Origin: Alphaproteobacteria bacterium
GTDB taxonomy: Bacteria; Pseudomonadota; Alphaproteobacteria; Micropepsales; Micropepsaceae
DNA: 43,589 nt
Direction of reading: 5' to 3'
NCBI GenBank assembly: GCA_013389115.1
Contig: JACADY010000044.1
Location: 1-43,589 of the forward strand
Shown here: positions 16,008 to 24,222 of the stretch, in pieces
Layout: the number at the start of each line of letters is the position of its first letter
Position numbering within the stretch: the first letter of the stretch is position 1
Position numbers and translations under genes: made by a program
The notes under the pieces: model-generated
The model's input: only the letters and a program-made list of their open reading frames with translations
Databases searched by the model: none
What the model was told of the DNA's origin: nothing

Positions 16008-16828
16008 TGGCCCGTGCCCTCACCCTCTATGCCGGTCTCGTGCTCTTCTTCCTCGTGGCGCCGCTCCTCGTCATCGTGCCGCTGTCGTTCAGCGCTGAAC
16101 CCTATTTCACCTTCACGCCGGCGATGCTCTCGCTCGACCCCGATGGCTATTCCTTGCGCTGGTATGAGGCGGTGCTTTCCAATCCCGCCTGGCTGAGGGC
16201 GCTATCGAACAGCCTGCTCATCGGTATCGCCTCGACGCTGCTCGCCACAAGCCTCGGCACGCTTGCGGCACTCGGGCTGCAGCGGCGGGATCTGCCCTTG
16301 CGCGGGCTCATCACCGGAATCCTCATCTCGCCGCTCGTCGTGCCCATCATCATCGCGGCGGCGGGGATGTATTTCTTTTACTCGCAGATCGGTCTCACCG
16401 GCTCGCTCCTGGGGCTCGTGCTCGCGCATACGGCGCTCGGCACGCCCTTTGTCGTCATCACCGTGTCGGCCACGCTTTCAGGGTTCGACTGGACGCTGCC
16501 GCGCGCGGCGGCGAGCCTCGGCGCCGACCCTGTCACGGCATTCTTTCGCGTCACCTTGCCGCTCATCCTGCCCGGCGTCATCTCGGGCGCACTCTTTGCC
16601 TTTGCGACCTCGTTCGATGAGGTGGTGATGGTGCTCTTCCTCGGCGGACCCGAACAGCGCACCATTCCGCGCCAGATCTGGACCGGCATTCGCGAAGAAA
16701 TCAGCCCGGCCATCCTTGCCGTCGCCACTATACTCGTGCTCTTGTCTGGGCTGTTGCTCGTCGCGGTCGAACTCCTGCGGCGGCGTGCGGAGGCCTTGCG
16801 CACAATAGCCAACCTGAACGCAGCGTGA
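16004..16828 (+). CDS. ABC transporter permease, PotC-like
   Basis: A 274-residue protein with six membrane segments and an EAA loop A-A-A-S-L-G-A-D-P-V-T-A-F-F-R-V-T-L-P. Length and pattern match PotC/PotI. It starts inside the stop codon of the previous gene (ATGA overlap), completing an ATPase / binding protein / permease / permease operon. A T-rich stretch follows the stop by about 25 bases, but no stable hairpin precedes it. Confidence 0.92.
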   Translation: MMARALTLYAGLVLFFLVAPLLVIVPLSFSAEPYFTFTPAMLSLDPDGYSLRWYEAVLSNPAWLRALSNSLLIGIASTLLATSLGTLAALGLQRRDLPLRGLITGILISPLVVPIIIAAAGMYFFYSQIGLTGSLLGLVLAHTALGTPFVVITVSATLSGFDWTLPRAAASLGADPVTAFFRVTLPLILPGVISGALFAFATSFDEVVMVLFLGGPEQRTIPRQIWTGIREEISPAILAVATILVLLSGLLLVAVELLRRRAEALRTIANLNAA

Positions 16829-17009
16829 AAAGTCACGGCTGCAACAGCACGTTTTTTTGTATGGCCCGCGCTTTCAGGCGATCCTGTTCTGTGGTTAATT
16901 CAACTTGGTTGCGAGCCTTATCCTCACTGGCAGGCGGGATCCGTCTTAGGGGGGCGGATGTCGGTCGGGGGGCGGGAGCGCGCTGAGGCAACACATGAGG
17001 AGTTCTCAC

Positions 17010-17348
17010 ATGCTGACATTGAAAGAGGGTGCGCTCGCCGCCGCGATCGCCCTCGTTCCAGTGATGGCCCTGGCAGACGATACGGCCATGCAGGGTGCGT
17101 TCGGAAATACCGTCAAGATCGCCACGGCTTCGGGCGAGGTGACGCTGTTCTTCGAACCCGACGGTACCTATTCCAGCTCAAGCGGCGCTGGCGGATTGTG
17201 GCGGATCAGCGGGGAAAAGGTCTGCCTGCAGCCCACCGGCGGGGCGGAGGAATGCGAAATCAACGCGAAGGCCGCGGGCGCGGGCGATAGCTGGCAGCAG
17301 CCCTATAAAGGCGGCCAGGCGACCGTGACGATCGTCGGCGGTCGGTAA
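17010..17348 (+). CDS. Small secreted protein of unknown function
   Basis: 112 residues with a signal peptide cleaved near M-A-L-A-D. The mature chain is Gly/Ala-rich and beta-like: F-G-N-T-V-K-I, L-F-F-E-P-D-G-T-Y, then G-L-W-R-I-S-G-E-K-V-C-L and a second Cys in E-E-C-E, which could form a disulphide. The pattern resembles small lipocalin-like or META-like periplasmic proteins that respond to the phrase 'F-x-P-D-G-T-Y', but I do not recognise a family with confidence. GAGGAG seven bases before 17010 fixes the start. It is monocistronic, with its own terminator. Confidence 0.75.
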   Translation: MLTLKEGALAAAIALVPVMALADDTAMQGAFGNTVKIATASGEVTLFFEPDGTYSSSSGAGGLWRISGEKVCLQPTGGAEECEINAKAAGAGDSWQQPYKGGQATVTIVGGR

Positions 17349-17375
17349 GAGCCTCGACCCACACCACGTGTTTGG

Positions 17376-17409
17376 AAACCGCCGCGGCCGATGCTGCGGC
17401 GGTTTTTTG
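17376..17409 (+). terminator. Rho-independent terminator
   Basis: AAACCGCCGC and GCGGCGGTTT pair around a 10-base loop and are followed by a run of six T. It ends the small secreted protein gene. The reverse-strand nitronate monooxygenase gene ends just to the right at 17435, so the hairpin may act on both strands. Confidence 0.85.
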
Positions 17410-17434
17410 TTGGATGGCTCGCCTTCTCGCGCCC

Positions 17435-18403
17435 TCACCCTTCGCGGGCCCTGAATTCCTTGCGGGCCGCCTCGTACTCCGCTTTCAGCCGGGCAACGAT
17501 CTCGGCAACGGGCAAGACGGCGTCGATCTGGCCCACGCCCTGCCCTGCGCCCCAGATATCGCGCCAGACCTTCTTGTCGGTGTTACCGCCCGATCCGAAA
17601 TTCATCGCCGACTTGTCGGATTGCGGCAGGTTGCCGGGATCAAGCCCGGCATTGGCAATCGATGGCCCCAAGTAGTTGCCATGCACGCCGGTGAACAGGT
17701 TCGAATAGACGATGTCCTTCGCGGCGCTCTCGACCAGCATCTTCTTGTAGGCCGGATCGGCGTTGCCTTCGAGCGACGCGATGAAGCGGGTGCCGATATA
17801 GGCAAGATCGGCGCCCAGCGCTTCGGCCGCAAAAATGGAGCGGCCATGCGCGATCGAACCCGATAGCGCGATCGTGCCCTTGTACCACTGGCGCACCTCG
17901 GGCAGCAGGGCAAAGGGCGAGAGCGTGCCTGCGTGTCCACCCGCGCCCGCGCAAACGAGGATGAGGCCATCAACGCCCTCCTCCACGGCCTTTTGCGCGT
18001 GCCTAATGTTGATGACGTCATGGAGCACGACGCCGCCGCTGCTGTGCACCGTATCGACAACGGCGCGCGGGGCACGAAGGCTCGTGATCGTGATGGGCAC
18101 CTTGTACTTCGCCGTCATCTCCACGTCATGCATGAGGCGGTCGTTCGATTGATGGGCGATCTGATTGACGGCAAAGGGCGCGGCCTTGCCTCCCGTCTTT
18201 GCTTCCCACTCGCCCAACTCGCCGATTATGCGCTTCAGCCATTCCTCGAGCAGCTCCTTGGGGCGAGCGTTGAGGGCCGGAAACGAGCCGACGATGCCCG
18301 CCTTGCACTGCGCAATGACAAGGTCGGGCGTCGAGATGATGAAGAGAGGCGAGCCGATCACAGGGATCGACAACCGGCCTTGCATGGCGGCGGGGATAGG
18401 CAT
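17435..18403 (-). CDS. Nitronate monooxygenase family flavoprotein
   Basis: A 322-residue TIM-barrel protein. It opens I-P-V-I-G-S-P-L-F-I-I-S, as nitronate monooxygenases do, and holds the FMN phosphate-binding region A-G-A-G-G-H-A-G-T-L-S and G-A-D-L-A-Y-I-G-T-R-F, with H-D-V-I-N-I-R-H-A earlier. Members oxidise nitronates with FMN and O2, though many related proteins have other or unknown substrates. The gene lies 74 bases downstream of the CoA-transferase gene on the same strand; co-transcription is likely. The pairing suggests catabolism of an acyl-CoA or detoxification, but this is inference. Confidence 0.9.
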   Translation of the reverse strand: MPIPAAMQGRLSIPVIGSPLFIISTPDLVIAQCKAGIVGSFPALNARPKELLEEWLKRIIGELGEWEAKTGGKAAPFAVNQIAHQSNDRLMHDVEMTAKYKVPITITSLRAPRAVVDTVHSSGGVVLHDVINIRHAQKAVEEGVDGLILVCAGAGGHAGTLSPFALLPEVRQWYKGTIALSGSIAHGRSIFAAEALGADLAYIGTRFIASLEGNADPAYKKMLVESAAKDIVYSNLFTGVHGNYLGPSIANAGLDPGNLPQSDKSAMNFGSGGNTDKKVWRDIWGAGQGVGQIDAVLPVAEIVARLKAEYEAARKEFRAREG

Positions 18404-18477
18404 GGGCGCTGCTCCGTCTTTTATGTGAACTTACTCATAATGGGCACCGGCGCTCCGCGGAAGGGGTGACGTTTACG

Positions 18478-19662
18478 TCAACCGACGATTTTGGCCGCGC
18501 GCAAGGCTTTGATGGCGGCGGCGTCGCGCCCCAGCTCTCCCAAGATGGCGTCGGTGTGCTCGCCCAGCGCGGGCGCTGGAGACCCTACGCGGCTCGGCGT
18601 GGCCGTGAACTGGGCAGCCGGGCGCGCCTGGCGCATCGGTCCGGCGGCGGGGTGCGTGCTTTCCTCCAGGGCCCCGTTGTGGCGGACCTGAGGGTCCAAA
18701 GGCACGTCCTCACGGCGGTTGACGCGCGCATTCGGCACGTCGTTCGCGCGCAGGCGCTGCACAGCCTCCGCGGTTGAAAGGCGGGCGAGGATGCCTGCGA
18801 CTTCCGCATCGAGGATTTCGACGTTCTTCAGCCGGTCGGCCACCGTGGCAAAGCGCGGATCTTTGAGGAGCGCCTCTTGCCCCAGTGCCGTGGCGAGGCT
18901 GCGGAACTCCTCATCCGAAATCGTGATCAGCGTGAGATAGCCGTCGTTGGTCGGGTTGACCTGATAGAACTTGGCGAATTCCGGCGCTGTTCCGATGCCG
19001 GGGGTGAGGAAGGTGTGATTGTAGAAGACGTCCGGCCAGAGAAAGGCAAGGGTCGCGTCCAGCATGTTGAGTGTGATGAGCTGGCCGCCTGCCCCCTTCG
19101 CCGCGGCGAGGAGAGCGGCGGTGATCGCCTGCGCGGCGGTGAGGGCCGTGACCTTGTCGCAGACGATCGACTGAATGATGCGCGGCTCGTTGGTCTTGGG
19201 GTCGGACTGGGAGTCGGCAAAGCCCGAGACGGCCTGGATGACAGGATCATAGACGCGCTGCGCAGCGTAAGGTCCCGTCTCGCCAAAGCCCGACATGTTC
19301 ACATAGGTGATCTTCGGGTTGATGCCCGCCAAGACGTCATAGCCGAGCCCCAGGCGCTCGATCACGCCGGGACGGAAATTCTCGACGAACACATCGGCGG
19401 TGCGCACGAGGTCAAGGAGGATGGCCTTGCCCTTCTCATCCTTGAGATTGAGCGCAATCGACCGCTTGCCGCGATTGGTAACGGCAAACATCGCGCTGAT
19501 GCCGCCGCTCATCGGACCCAGATAGCGGGCCAAATCGCCAAGGCCCAAAGGCTCCACCTTGATCACCTGCGCACCCTGGTCGGCCAGGATCTGCGTCGCC
19601 ATGGGCCCTGCGATGATGGCTGAGAGGTCGATGATCTTCGTTCCGGCAAGAGGTCCCGTCAT
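18478..19662 (-). CDS. CaiB/BaiF-family (class III) CoA-transferase
   Basis: A 394-residue protein. It begins G-T-K-I-I-D-L-S-A-I-I-A-G-P, continues with G-A-Q-V-I-K-V-E-P, N-R-G-K-R-S-I-A-L-N-L and V-F-V-E-N-F-R-P-G-V, and has Y-D-P-V-I-Q-A with the likely catalytic Asp near residue 139. These are class III CoA-transferase motifs; the Asp carries the acyl group during CoA transfer between carboxylic acids. The substrate is not predictable. AGGAG with 4-base spacing supports the start at 19662; the frame upstream of it was excluded. Confidence 0.92.
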   Translation of the reverse strand: MTGPLAGTKIIDLSAIIAGPMATQILADQGAQVIKVEPLGLGDLARYLGPMSGGISAMFAVTNRGKRSIALNLKDEKGKAILLDLVRTADVFVENFRPGVIERLGLGYDVLAGINPKITYVNMSGFGETGPYAAQRVYDPVIQAVSGFADSQSDPKTNEPRIIQSIVCDKVTALTAAQAITAALLAAAKGAGGQLITLNMLDATLAFLWPDVFYNHTFLTPGIGTAPEFAKFYQVNPTNDGYLTLITISDEEFRSLATALGQEALLKDPRFATVADRLKNVEILDAEVAGILARLSTAEAVQRLRANDVPNARVNRREDVPLDPQVRHNGALEESTHPAAGPMRQARPAAQFTATPSRVGSPAPALGEHTDAILGELGRDAAAIKALRAAKIVG

Positions 19663-19771
19663 GGCGCTCCTTGGCCGCGTCACGCGGCGATGCTTTCGTT
19701 GCAAGCAAGAGATGGCACAAGTTCGGCGTTTGGCCTATTTTCCCCGGGTTCCATCACAGGTTTCATTCCTC

Positions 19772-20497
19772 ATGCGTCCGACCGTGCCCCTGCCGAAATC
19801 GAAAGGGCCTCGCTTCGAGGTTGAGAATCTCTCCTATCCCGCGCAGCTTGCGCGTCTGGGGGGACTGATGCCCGAGCCGATCCTGCAGGTCGGCGCGCGG
19901 GCGCAGGTGCTCGATGACAAGGACCTCACCTGGCGCAAGCGGTTCCTCGGCAAGCGCTTCGTCGGCATCGATCTTGAGGCGGGACCCAATGTCGATGCGG
20001 TCGCCGATATCACGAAGCCGGGGGATGAATTCCGCCGTGCCCTGCCGTTGCCGGCATTCGGCGGCATCATCTGCGCGCATGTGCTTGAGCATGTGAGGAA
20101 TCCCTTCGTCGCGGCGGCCAATCTTGCAGGCGTGCTGGCGCCTGGCGGGCTGATCTTCGTGCAGACGCCGTGGGTGCAGGCGTTCCACGCCTTTCCGGAC
20201 GATCTTTGGCGGTTCTCGGTCTCGGGCCTCATGGAACTGTTTCCAGGGCTTGAAGTTGCCGATCTCTTCATCTCGGGCGGGTCGAGCGACAATGCCTATC
20301 GCTTGCGCTTCGAGGGCAAGCCCGATCTCTCGATGGATGCGCGCAAGGCTGAGGCCCAGCTTTTCCAGGTGATCCTTCCCCGCAGCGAGAGCGAGCAATT
20401 GCTGCGCGGCCTGAAGGAAAAGCGTCTCCACCTGTCGCGCGCCTATATGCCGGTGATGCTCTTCAATGTGCTCTTCCGCAAGCCGCGCGGCGGATAA
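19772..20497 (+). CDS. SAM-dependent methyltransferase-like protein
   Basis: 241 residues. The segments I-L-Q-V-G-A-R-A-Q (motif I position), F-V-G-I-D-L-E-A-G-P-N-V-D (acidic loop), I-I-C-A-H-V-L-E-H-V and L-A-P-G-G-L-I-F-V-Q-T-P follow the order of a class I Methyltransf_11 fold. Motif I lacks the usual D-x-G-x-G-x-G pattern, so SAM binding may be altered. H-V-L-E-H-V-R-N-P and P-D-D-L-W-R-F-S recur in sugar or surface-polymer-associated methyltransferases. The target is unknown. It is divergent from the CoA-transferase gene; the start at 19772 has no strong ribosome site. Confidence 0.8.
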   Translation: MRPTVPLPKSKGPRFEVENLSYPAQLARLGGLMPEPILQVGARAQVLDDKDLTWRKRFLGKRFVGIDLEAGPNVDAVADITKPGDEFRRALPLPAFGGIICAHVLEHVRNPFVAAANLAGVLAPGGLIFVQTPWVQAFHAFPDDLWRFSVSGLMELFPGLEVADLFISGGSSDNAYRLRFEGKPDLSMDARKAEAQLFQVILPRSESEQLLRGLKEKRLHLSRAYMPVMLFNVLFRKPRGG

Positions 20498-20524
20498 CGG
20501 TTGGAAGGGCGAGCACGGGGAGCC

Positions 20525-20553
20525 ACACCCTTCGGGGGGACATGCTTTTCCGC
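20525..20553. repeat. Fragment of the dispersed repeat (copy 4, partial)
   Basis: The segment CACCCTTCGGGGGGACATGC and the TTTTCCGC after it resemble the CCGCCTTCGCGGGGACATGCTTTTCCGC part of copies 1 and 2. Only this right-hand portion is recognisable. It lies just before the MoaD-like gene. Confidence 0.5.
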
Positions 20554-20581
20554 TGGCGGATCTTGGGGCAACATGGGGTCC

Positions 20582-20851
20582 ATGCCGACGCTCTCGTTCG
20601 CCACGCGCCTGCGCGCCGTTGCTCCGCCCGATGGAACACGGGTTCAGGGCGAGAGCGTGCGCGCCGCGCTCGAAGCGGTGTTCGCATCCCATCCGATGCT
20701 GCGCGGCTATGTGCTCGACGATCAGGGCGCATTGCGCAAACATGTCGCCATCTTTGTTGACGGCATACGCCTGCAAGGCACAGAAGCGCTTCGCGCACCC
20801 ACGCGCGAGGCAAGCGAAATCCATGTTCTCCAAGCCCTCTCGGGAGGATGA
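20582..20851 (+). CDS. MoaD/ThiS-like ubiquitin-fold protein ending in Gly-Gly
   Basis: About 89 residues: M-P-T-L-S-F-A-T-R-L-R at the start, then V-R-A-A-L-E-A-V-F-A-S-H-P-M-L-R-G-Y, V-A-I-F-V-D-G-I-R-L and a C-terminal A-L-S-G-G. This is the beta-grasp layout of MoaD/ThiS sulfur carriers, in which the final Gly is adenylated and thiocarboxylated by an E1-like enzyme. No MoaE, MoeB, ThiF or other E1 gene is nearby, so it is probably not the molybdopterin subunit. The next gene starts 3 bases after its stop, and the GGAGGA of the Gly-Gly codons doubles as that gene's ribosome site. ATG 20573 is an alternative start. Confidence 0.82.
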   Translation: MPTLSFATRLRAVAPPDGTRVQGESVRAALEAVFASHPMLRGYVLDDQGALRKHVAIFVDGIRLQGTEALRAPTREASEIHVLQALSGG

Positions 20852-20854
20852 TCG

Positions 20855-21919
20855 ATGAGCGACCGGATCCTCGTTTCCACACGCAAGGGCCTTTTCATCC
20901 TGGCGCGGCAGGCGGGCGAGTGGCGGGTGCTGCACGCGGCCCTTTCTGGCGCGCCCATGACGGCGGCGCTGAGCGATCCGCGGGCGGGCGTCCTTTATGC
21001 CGCCGCCAATCACGGCCATTTCGGCGCGAAGTTCTATCGCTCGGAAGATGGCGGGGCGAGCTTTCAGGAACTCGCCTGCCCCGCCTTTGCCAAATCGGAA
21101 GACGGGTCGGGGCCATCACTGTTCCAGATCTGGTGCCTGGAGGCCGGAGCCTCGCCCGGCACGGTCTGGGCCGGGTGCATTCCCGACGGGCTGTTCCGCT
21201 CGGACGACCGGGGCGAAAGCTGGCGGCTGATCCAGCCGCTCTGGGACCGGCCGGAGCGCGCACGGGCCTTCGGCGGCAGCTATGACCATCCCGGCATCCA
21301 CTCATTCCTCATCGATCCGCGCAATCCACGGCACCTCATCGCGGCCATCTCCTGCGGCGGGGTGTGGGCCTCCGAGGATGAGGGCGAAAGTTGGGAAATG
21401 CGCACGGACGGGCTGAAGGCCGCCTATATGCCTCCCGAACAGGATGAGGACGGCGCCGTGCAGGACCCCCATCGCGTCAGCGCATGCGCCGCTGCGCCCG
21501 ACCGGCTTTGGATGCAGCATCACAATGGCGTGTTCATGAGCAGGGACGCGGGGCGGCGCTGGCTGCGGATCGAGCCGCCCATCTCTGGCTTTGGCTTTGC
21601 GGTCGCCGCGCATCCGGCCGATCCGGAAACCGCGTGGTTCGCACCCTCCAAGAGCGACGAACACCGGTTTCCTGAAGAGGGCCGCTTCTGCATCACCCGC
21701 ACGCGCGACGGCGGGCGCAGCTTTGCGGTGCTGGAGACGGGATTGCCGCGCCCCGCCTATGACCTCGTCTACCGGCACGGGCTCGATGTCGATGCGAGCG
21801 GCGATCAGCTTGCCCTTGCCTCGACGACTGGCGGCCTTTGGACGAGCCGCGATGGCGGCGAGCGCTGGCAGGCGCTTTCCGTGCGCCTGCCGCCCGTCTC
21901 GGCGATACGATTTGCGTAG
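20855..21919 (+). CDS. Asp-box beta-propeller protein (annotated elsewhere as sialidase-like)
   Basis: A 354-residue protein with no signal peptide. Six Asp-box turns are visible: S-E-D-G-G-A-S-F, S-D-D-R-G-E-S-W, S-E-D-E-G-E-S-W, S-R-D-A-G-R-R-W, T-R-D-G-G-R-S-F and S-R-D-G-G-E-R-W, as expected for a BNR/YVTN propeller of about six blades. The F-R-I-P motif and arginine triad of true sialidases are not evident, so a sialidase label would be unsafe. The opening D-R-I-L-V-S-T-R-K-G-L-F is typical of a group I recall as often lying next to MoaD-like genes. Tight coupling to the preceding gene points to joint function, probably in the cytoplasm. Confidence 0.85.
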   Translation: MSDRILVSTRKGLFILARQAGEWRVLHAALSGAPMTAALSDPRAGVLYAAANHGHFGAKFYRSEDGGASFQELACPAFAKSEDGSGPSLFQIWCLEAGASPGTVWAGCIPDGLFRSDDRGESWRLIQPLWDRPERARAFGGSYDHPGIHSFLIDPRNPRHLIAAISCGGVWASEDEGESWEMRTDGLKAAYMPPEQDEDGAVQDPHRVSACAAAPDRLWMQHHNGVFMSRDAGRRWLRIEPPISGFGFAVAAHPADPETAWFAPSKSDEHRFPEEGRFCITRTRDGGRSFAVLETGLPRPAYDLVYRHGLDVDASGDQLALASTTGGLWTSRDGGERWQALSVRLPPVSAIRFA

Positions 21920-21925
21920 TGCTCC

Positions 21926-23941
21926 TCAGGCCGCCTGGGAAACCCGGGCTTGGCCCGTCGCCACATTCAAGGGCGCCTTTCCTGCCGTCAAACGTCGGAA
22001 AACGGCGAGGAAGGCCGCGTTTGGATCATCGGTGAACTTCACATGCGCCACACCTTTTTCGGGGGTCGAAAGCACATGGAACCGCATCTCGGCGTTCTCG
22101 ATAACGAGGATGCCGTTATGACCCGGACGGAAGCCGTCCGCCCTTTGCAAGAACGCGCCGCCTTCGGACAAGTTTGAAACCAGAACCTCCGTCGCGACCT
22201 GGCCGCGCGTGGTTGCCTTCAGGTCAATTCTGAAACGCGGCTTGCGCCTTCGATCGACATCCTTGGAAGACGTGCGGATGGTTCTCACGATCGTTCCGCT
22301 CAGGCTTGTGATGCTCTCTGCCACTTCGTTGACGCCATCATTCAACTGCCTGGCGCCTTCGCCGGTGCTTCGTGCCTCGTTAGAGACGGCCGCGATGGCT
22401 CCTGCGACATCGCGCGCGGCGGACGAGGTTTCCGAAACATTGCGCGCGATCTCAGACATCGCCGCCGACTGCTGCTCGATAGCGGCGGCGATCGTTGTTG
22501 AGATGTTGTCAACCTCGACGATTTTGTTGCCGATCTCGGAGACGACCTGTATCGCACGCTGGGTCGCGGACTGAATCTCTTCAATCTGCCTGCGGATATC
22601 CTCGGTTGATTGCGCCGTCTGGGTGGAAAGCGACTTCACCTCACCTGCGACGACAGCAAAGCCTTTGCCCGCTTCACCTGCTCTTGCCGCTTCGATGGTC
22701 GCATTGAGCGCCAACAGATTTGTCTGGCCAGCAATGCTTGCGATGATGTTCGCGACATCACCAATCTTGCCGACGGAAGCGGAAAGCGACTCGATCGTTT
22801 GATGCGTGCGCTTTCCCGTTTCAACCGTCTCTGCCGTTACCTGTTTGGCGCGAACCAATTGATTGGCGATATCGCGCACGCTTGCCGTGCACTCCTCGGT
22901 CGCGGCCGATACAGCATTTACATTGGCAAGCGCCTGCTCCGCCGCTGCGGCGACGGCCTGAGAGCTTTCGCTCACGCGCGATGCCGAGTGGGTCATCTCG
23001 GTTGCAAGGCGGGTCATTTTCTCCGTGCGCTCCGCGACGTCCGACACGGCGGTGCCCGTTTCGGATTCGATCTTCGCCGCCATGCCGCGCAACGCAGCGG
23101 ACTGAGCCTCCTTCATGCGCGCATCGTCCTTCAGACGCTCCTCGCGCAGCTTTTGCGCCTCGATTTCATTCGTGCCCAGCACCTCCAGCGCGCGGGCCAT
23201 TTCACCGATTTCATCACGCCGCTGCACGGCCGGGATGGTGACCGCCAAGTTTCCGGAAGTCAGCATTTCCATCGCCGCCCGCAAGTTCAGCAATGGTGTC
23301 ACGAGCCAACGGGAAAGAAACAAGAGCCCCGCCAAGTTGATGGCAAATGCAATGCCAGAGCCTAACCAGACGAGCAGGGAATAGTCATTGCTTGCCTGCG
23401 CGGCTCGTTGCTCGATCATTCCATTTTCTGCGAGCGCCAAATCGACAACCCGGTGAATGGCTCTATGATGCTCGTCATAAGCGGCTTCGATTTCCAGCAG
23501 AGCGGCCGCAGAAGCTACCAAATCCGAACGCTCGCGTGCGGGCAGATAGCGATCCTCCACCAAGCTCCAGAAGCGTTGTCCAGGCTTGAGGGCTTCGTGA
23601 ATCAGCGCCTGCCTGATCGCCTGGGGAATGGGCGCGCCATCCCAAAAGGACATCCGCGCTTCAAACTCGGACTTCAGGGCCGCCAACTCGGCACGGCCCT
23701 CCGCGAGCGAGCTCTTACCAGCGTCGATCTGCTCCACGGTCAAGAATGCTTCGATCAGATAGGCGGGCGGCGGCAGGATGTCCGCCACGAGGTCTTTCCC
23801 TCTTGCTATCTCGTCATAGATCGGCCCACCGACGCCGAGCTCCGATTTGGCCATCATCCCAACGGCAACCGCCGCGATAAAGCACGCGCTCACGACCAGA
23901 CCGAACAGCATCCGGAGTGGCCGAATGCGGATATTCATCAT
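21926..23941 (-). CDS. Methyl-accepting chemotaxis protein with C-terminal PilZ domain
   Basis: A 671-residue protein. A membrane segment near the N-terminus, a periplasmic helical sensor of about 150 residues and a second membrane segment ([10 protein letters not shown]) are followed by HAMP and a long MCP signalling coiled coil, with the conserved tip [20 protein letters not shown]. From about residue 561 comes a PilZ domain with R-R-K-P-R (R565-x3-R569) and N-L-S-E-G-G (590-595), the two motifs that bind cyclic di-GMP. It should couple a periplasmic cue and c-di-GMP to CheA. No che genes are in the window. GAGG six bases before 23941 supports the start. It converges with the propeller gene, with a gap of 6 bases. 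Confidence 0.93.
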   Translation of the reverse strand: MMNIRIRPLRMLFGLVVSACFIAAVAVGMMAKSELGVGGPIYDEIARGKDLVADILPPPAYLIEAFLTVEQIDAGKSSLAEGRAELAALKSEFEARMSFWDGAPIPQAIRQALIHEALKPGQRFWSLVEDRYLPARERSDLVASAAALLEIEAAYDEHHRAIHRVVDLALAENGMIEQRAAQASNDYSLLVWLGSGIAFAINLAGLLFLSRWLVTPLLNLRAAMEMLTSGNLAVTIPAVQRRDEIGEMARALEVLGTNEIEAQKLREERLKDDARMKEAQSAALRGMAAKIESETGTAVSDVAERTEKMTRLATEMTHSASRVSESSQAVAAAAEQALANVNAVSAATEECTASVRDIANQLVRAKQVTAETVETGKRTHQTIESLSASVGKIGDVANIIASIAGQTNLLALNATIEAARAGEAGKGFAVVAGEVKSLSTQTAQSTEDIRRQIEEIQSATQRAIQVVSEIGNKIVEVDNISTTIAAAIEQQSAAMSEIARNVSETSSAARDVAGAIAAVSNEARSTGEGARQLNDGVNEVAESITSLSGTIVRTIRTSSKDVDRRRKPRFRIDLKATTRGQVATEVLVSNLSEGGAFLQRADGFRPGHNGILVIENAEMRFHVLSTPEKGVAHVKFTDDPNAAFLAVFRRLTAGKAPLNVATGQARVSQAA

Positions 23942-24222
23942 ACTGCACCTCAAGCTTGGATCGGCCGAATTTCGGACCAATATGCTTAAATTGCGTTACT
24001 TCCCTCAATTTTCTTCTGGTCGTTTCGTGCGACCTTTTGCAATGGTTCGAACATGTTACGGTTGCAGGTGAGGTGCGCCTCATGGCACCGGGTTGCGGGT
24101 GCGATTAACCTTTCGTCGTGAAAACGCAACATTGACTCTGCCCCGGCTGCTGTTATTGGGTTCGAGGCAGGCGGTCGCGGTCGGGGGACAGAAGCGCGGC
24201 AGCGGCGTTAACGGCGGGCAGG

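Noticed and set aside
16829..16870. Terminator after the PotC-like gene
   Set aside because: A run of seven T is present, but the preceding dyad (GCTG-CAA-CAGC) is only four bases, too weak to call.
20855..21919. Calling the propeller protein a sialidase
   Set aside because: Asp boxes occur in many propellers. The F-R-I-P motif and the arginine triad needed for sialic acid are not visible, and there is no signal peptide.
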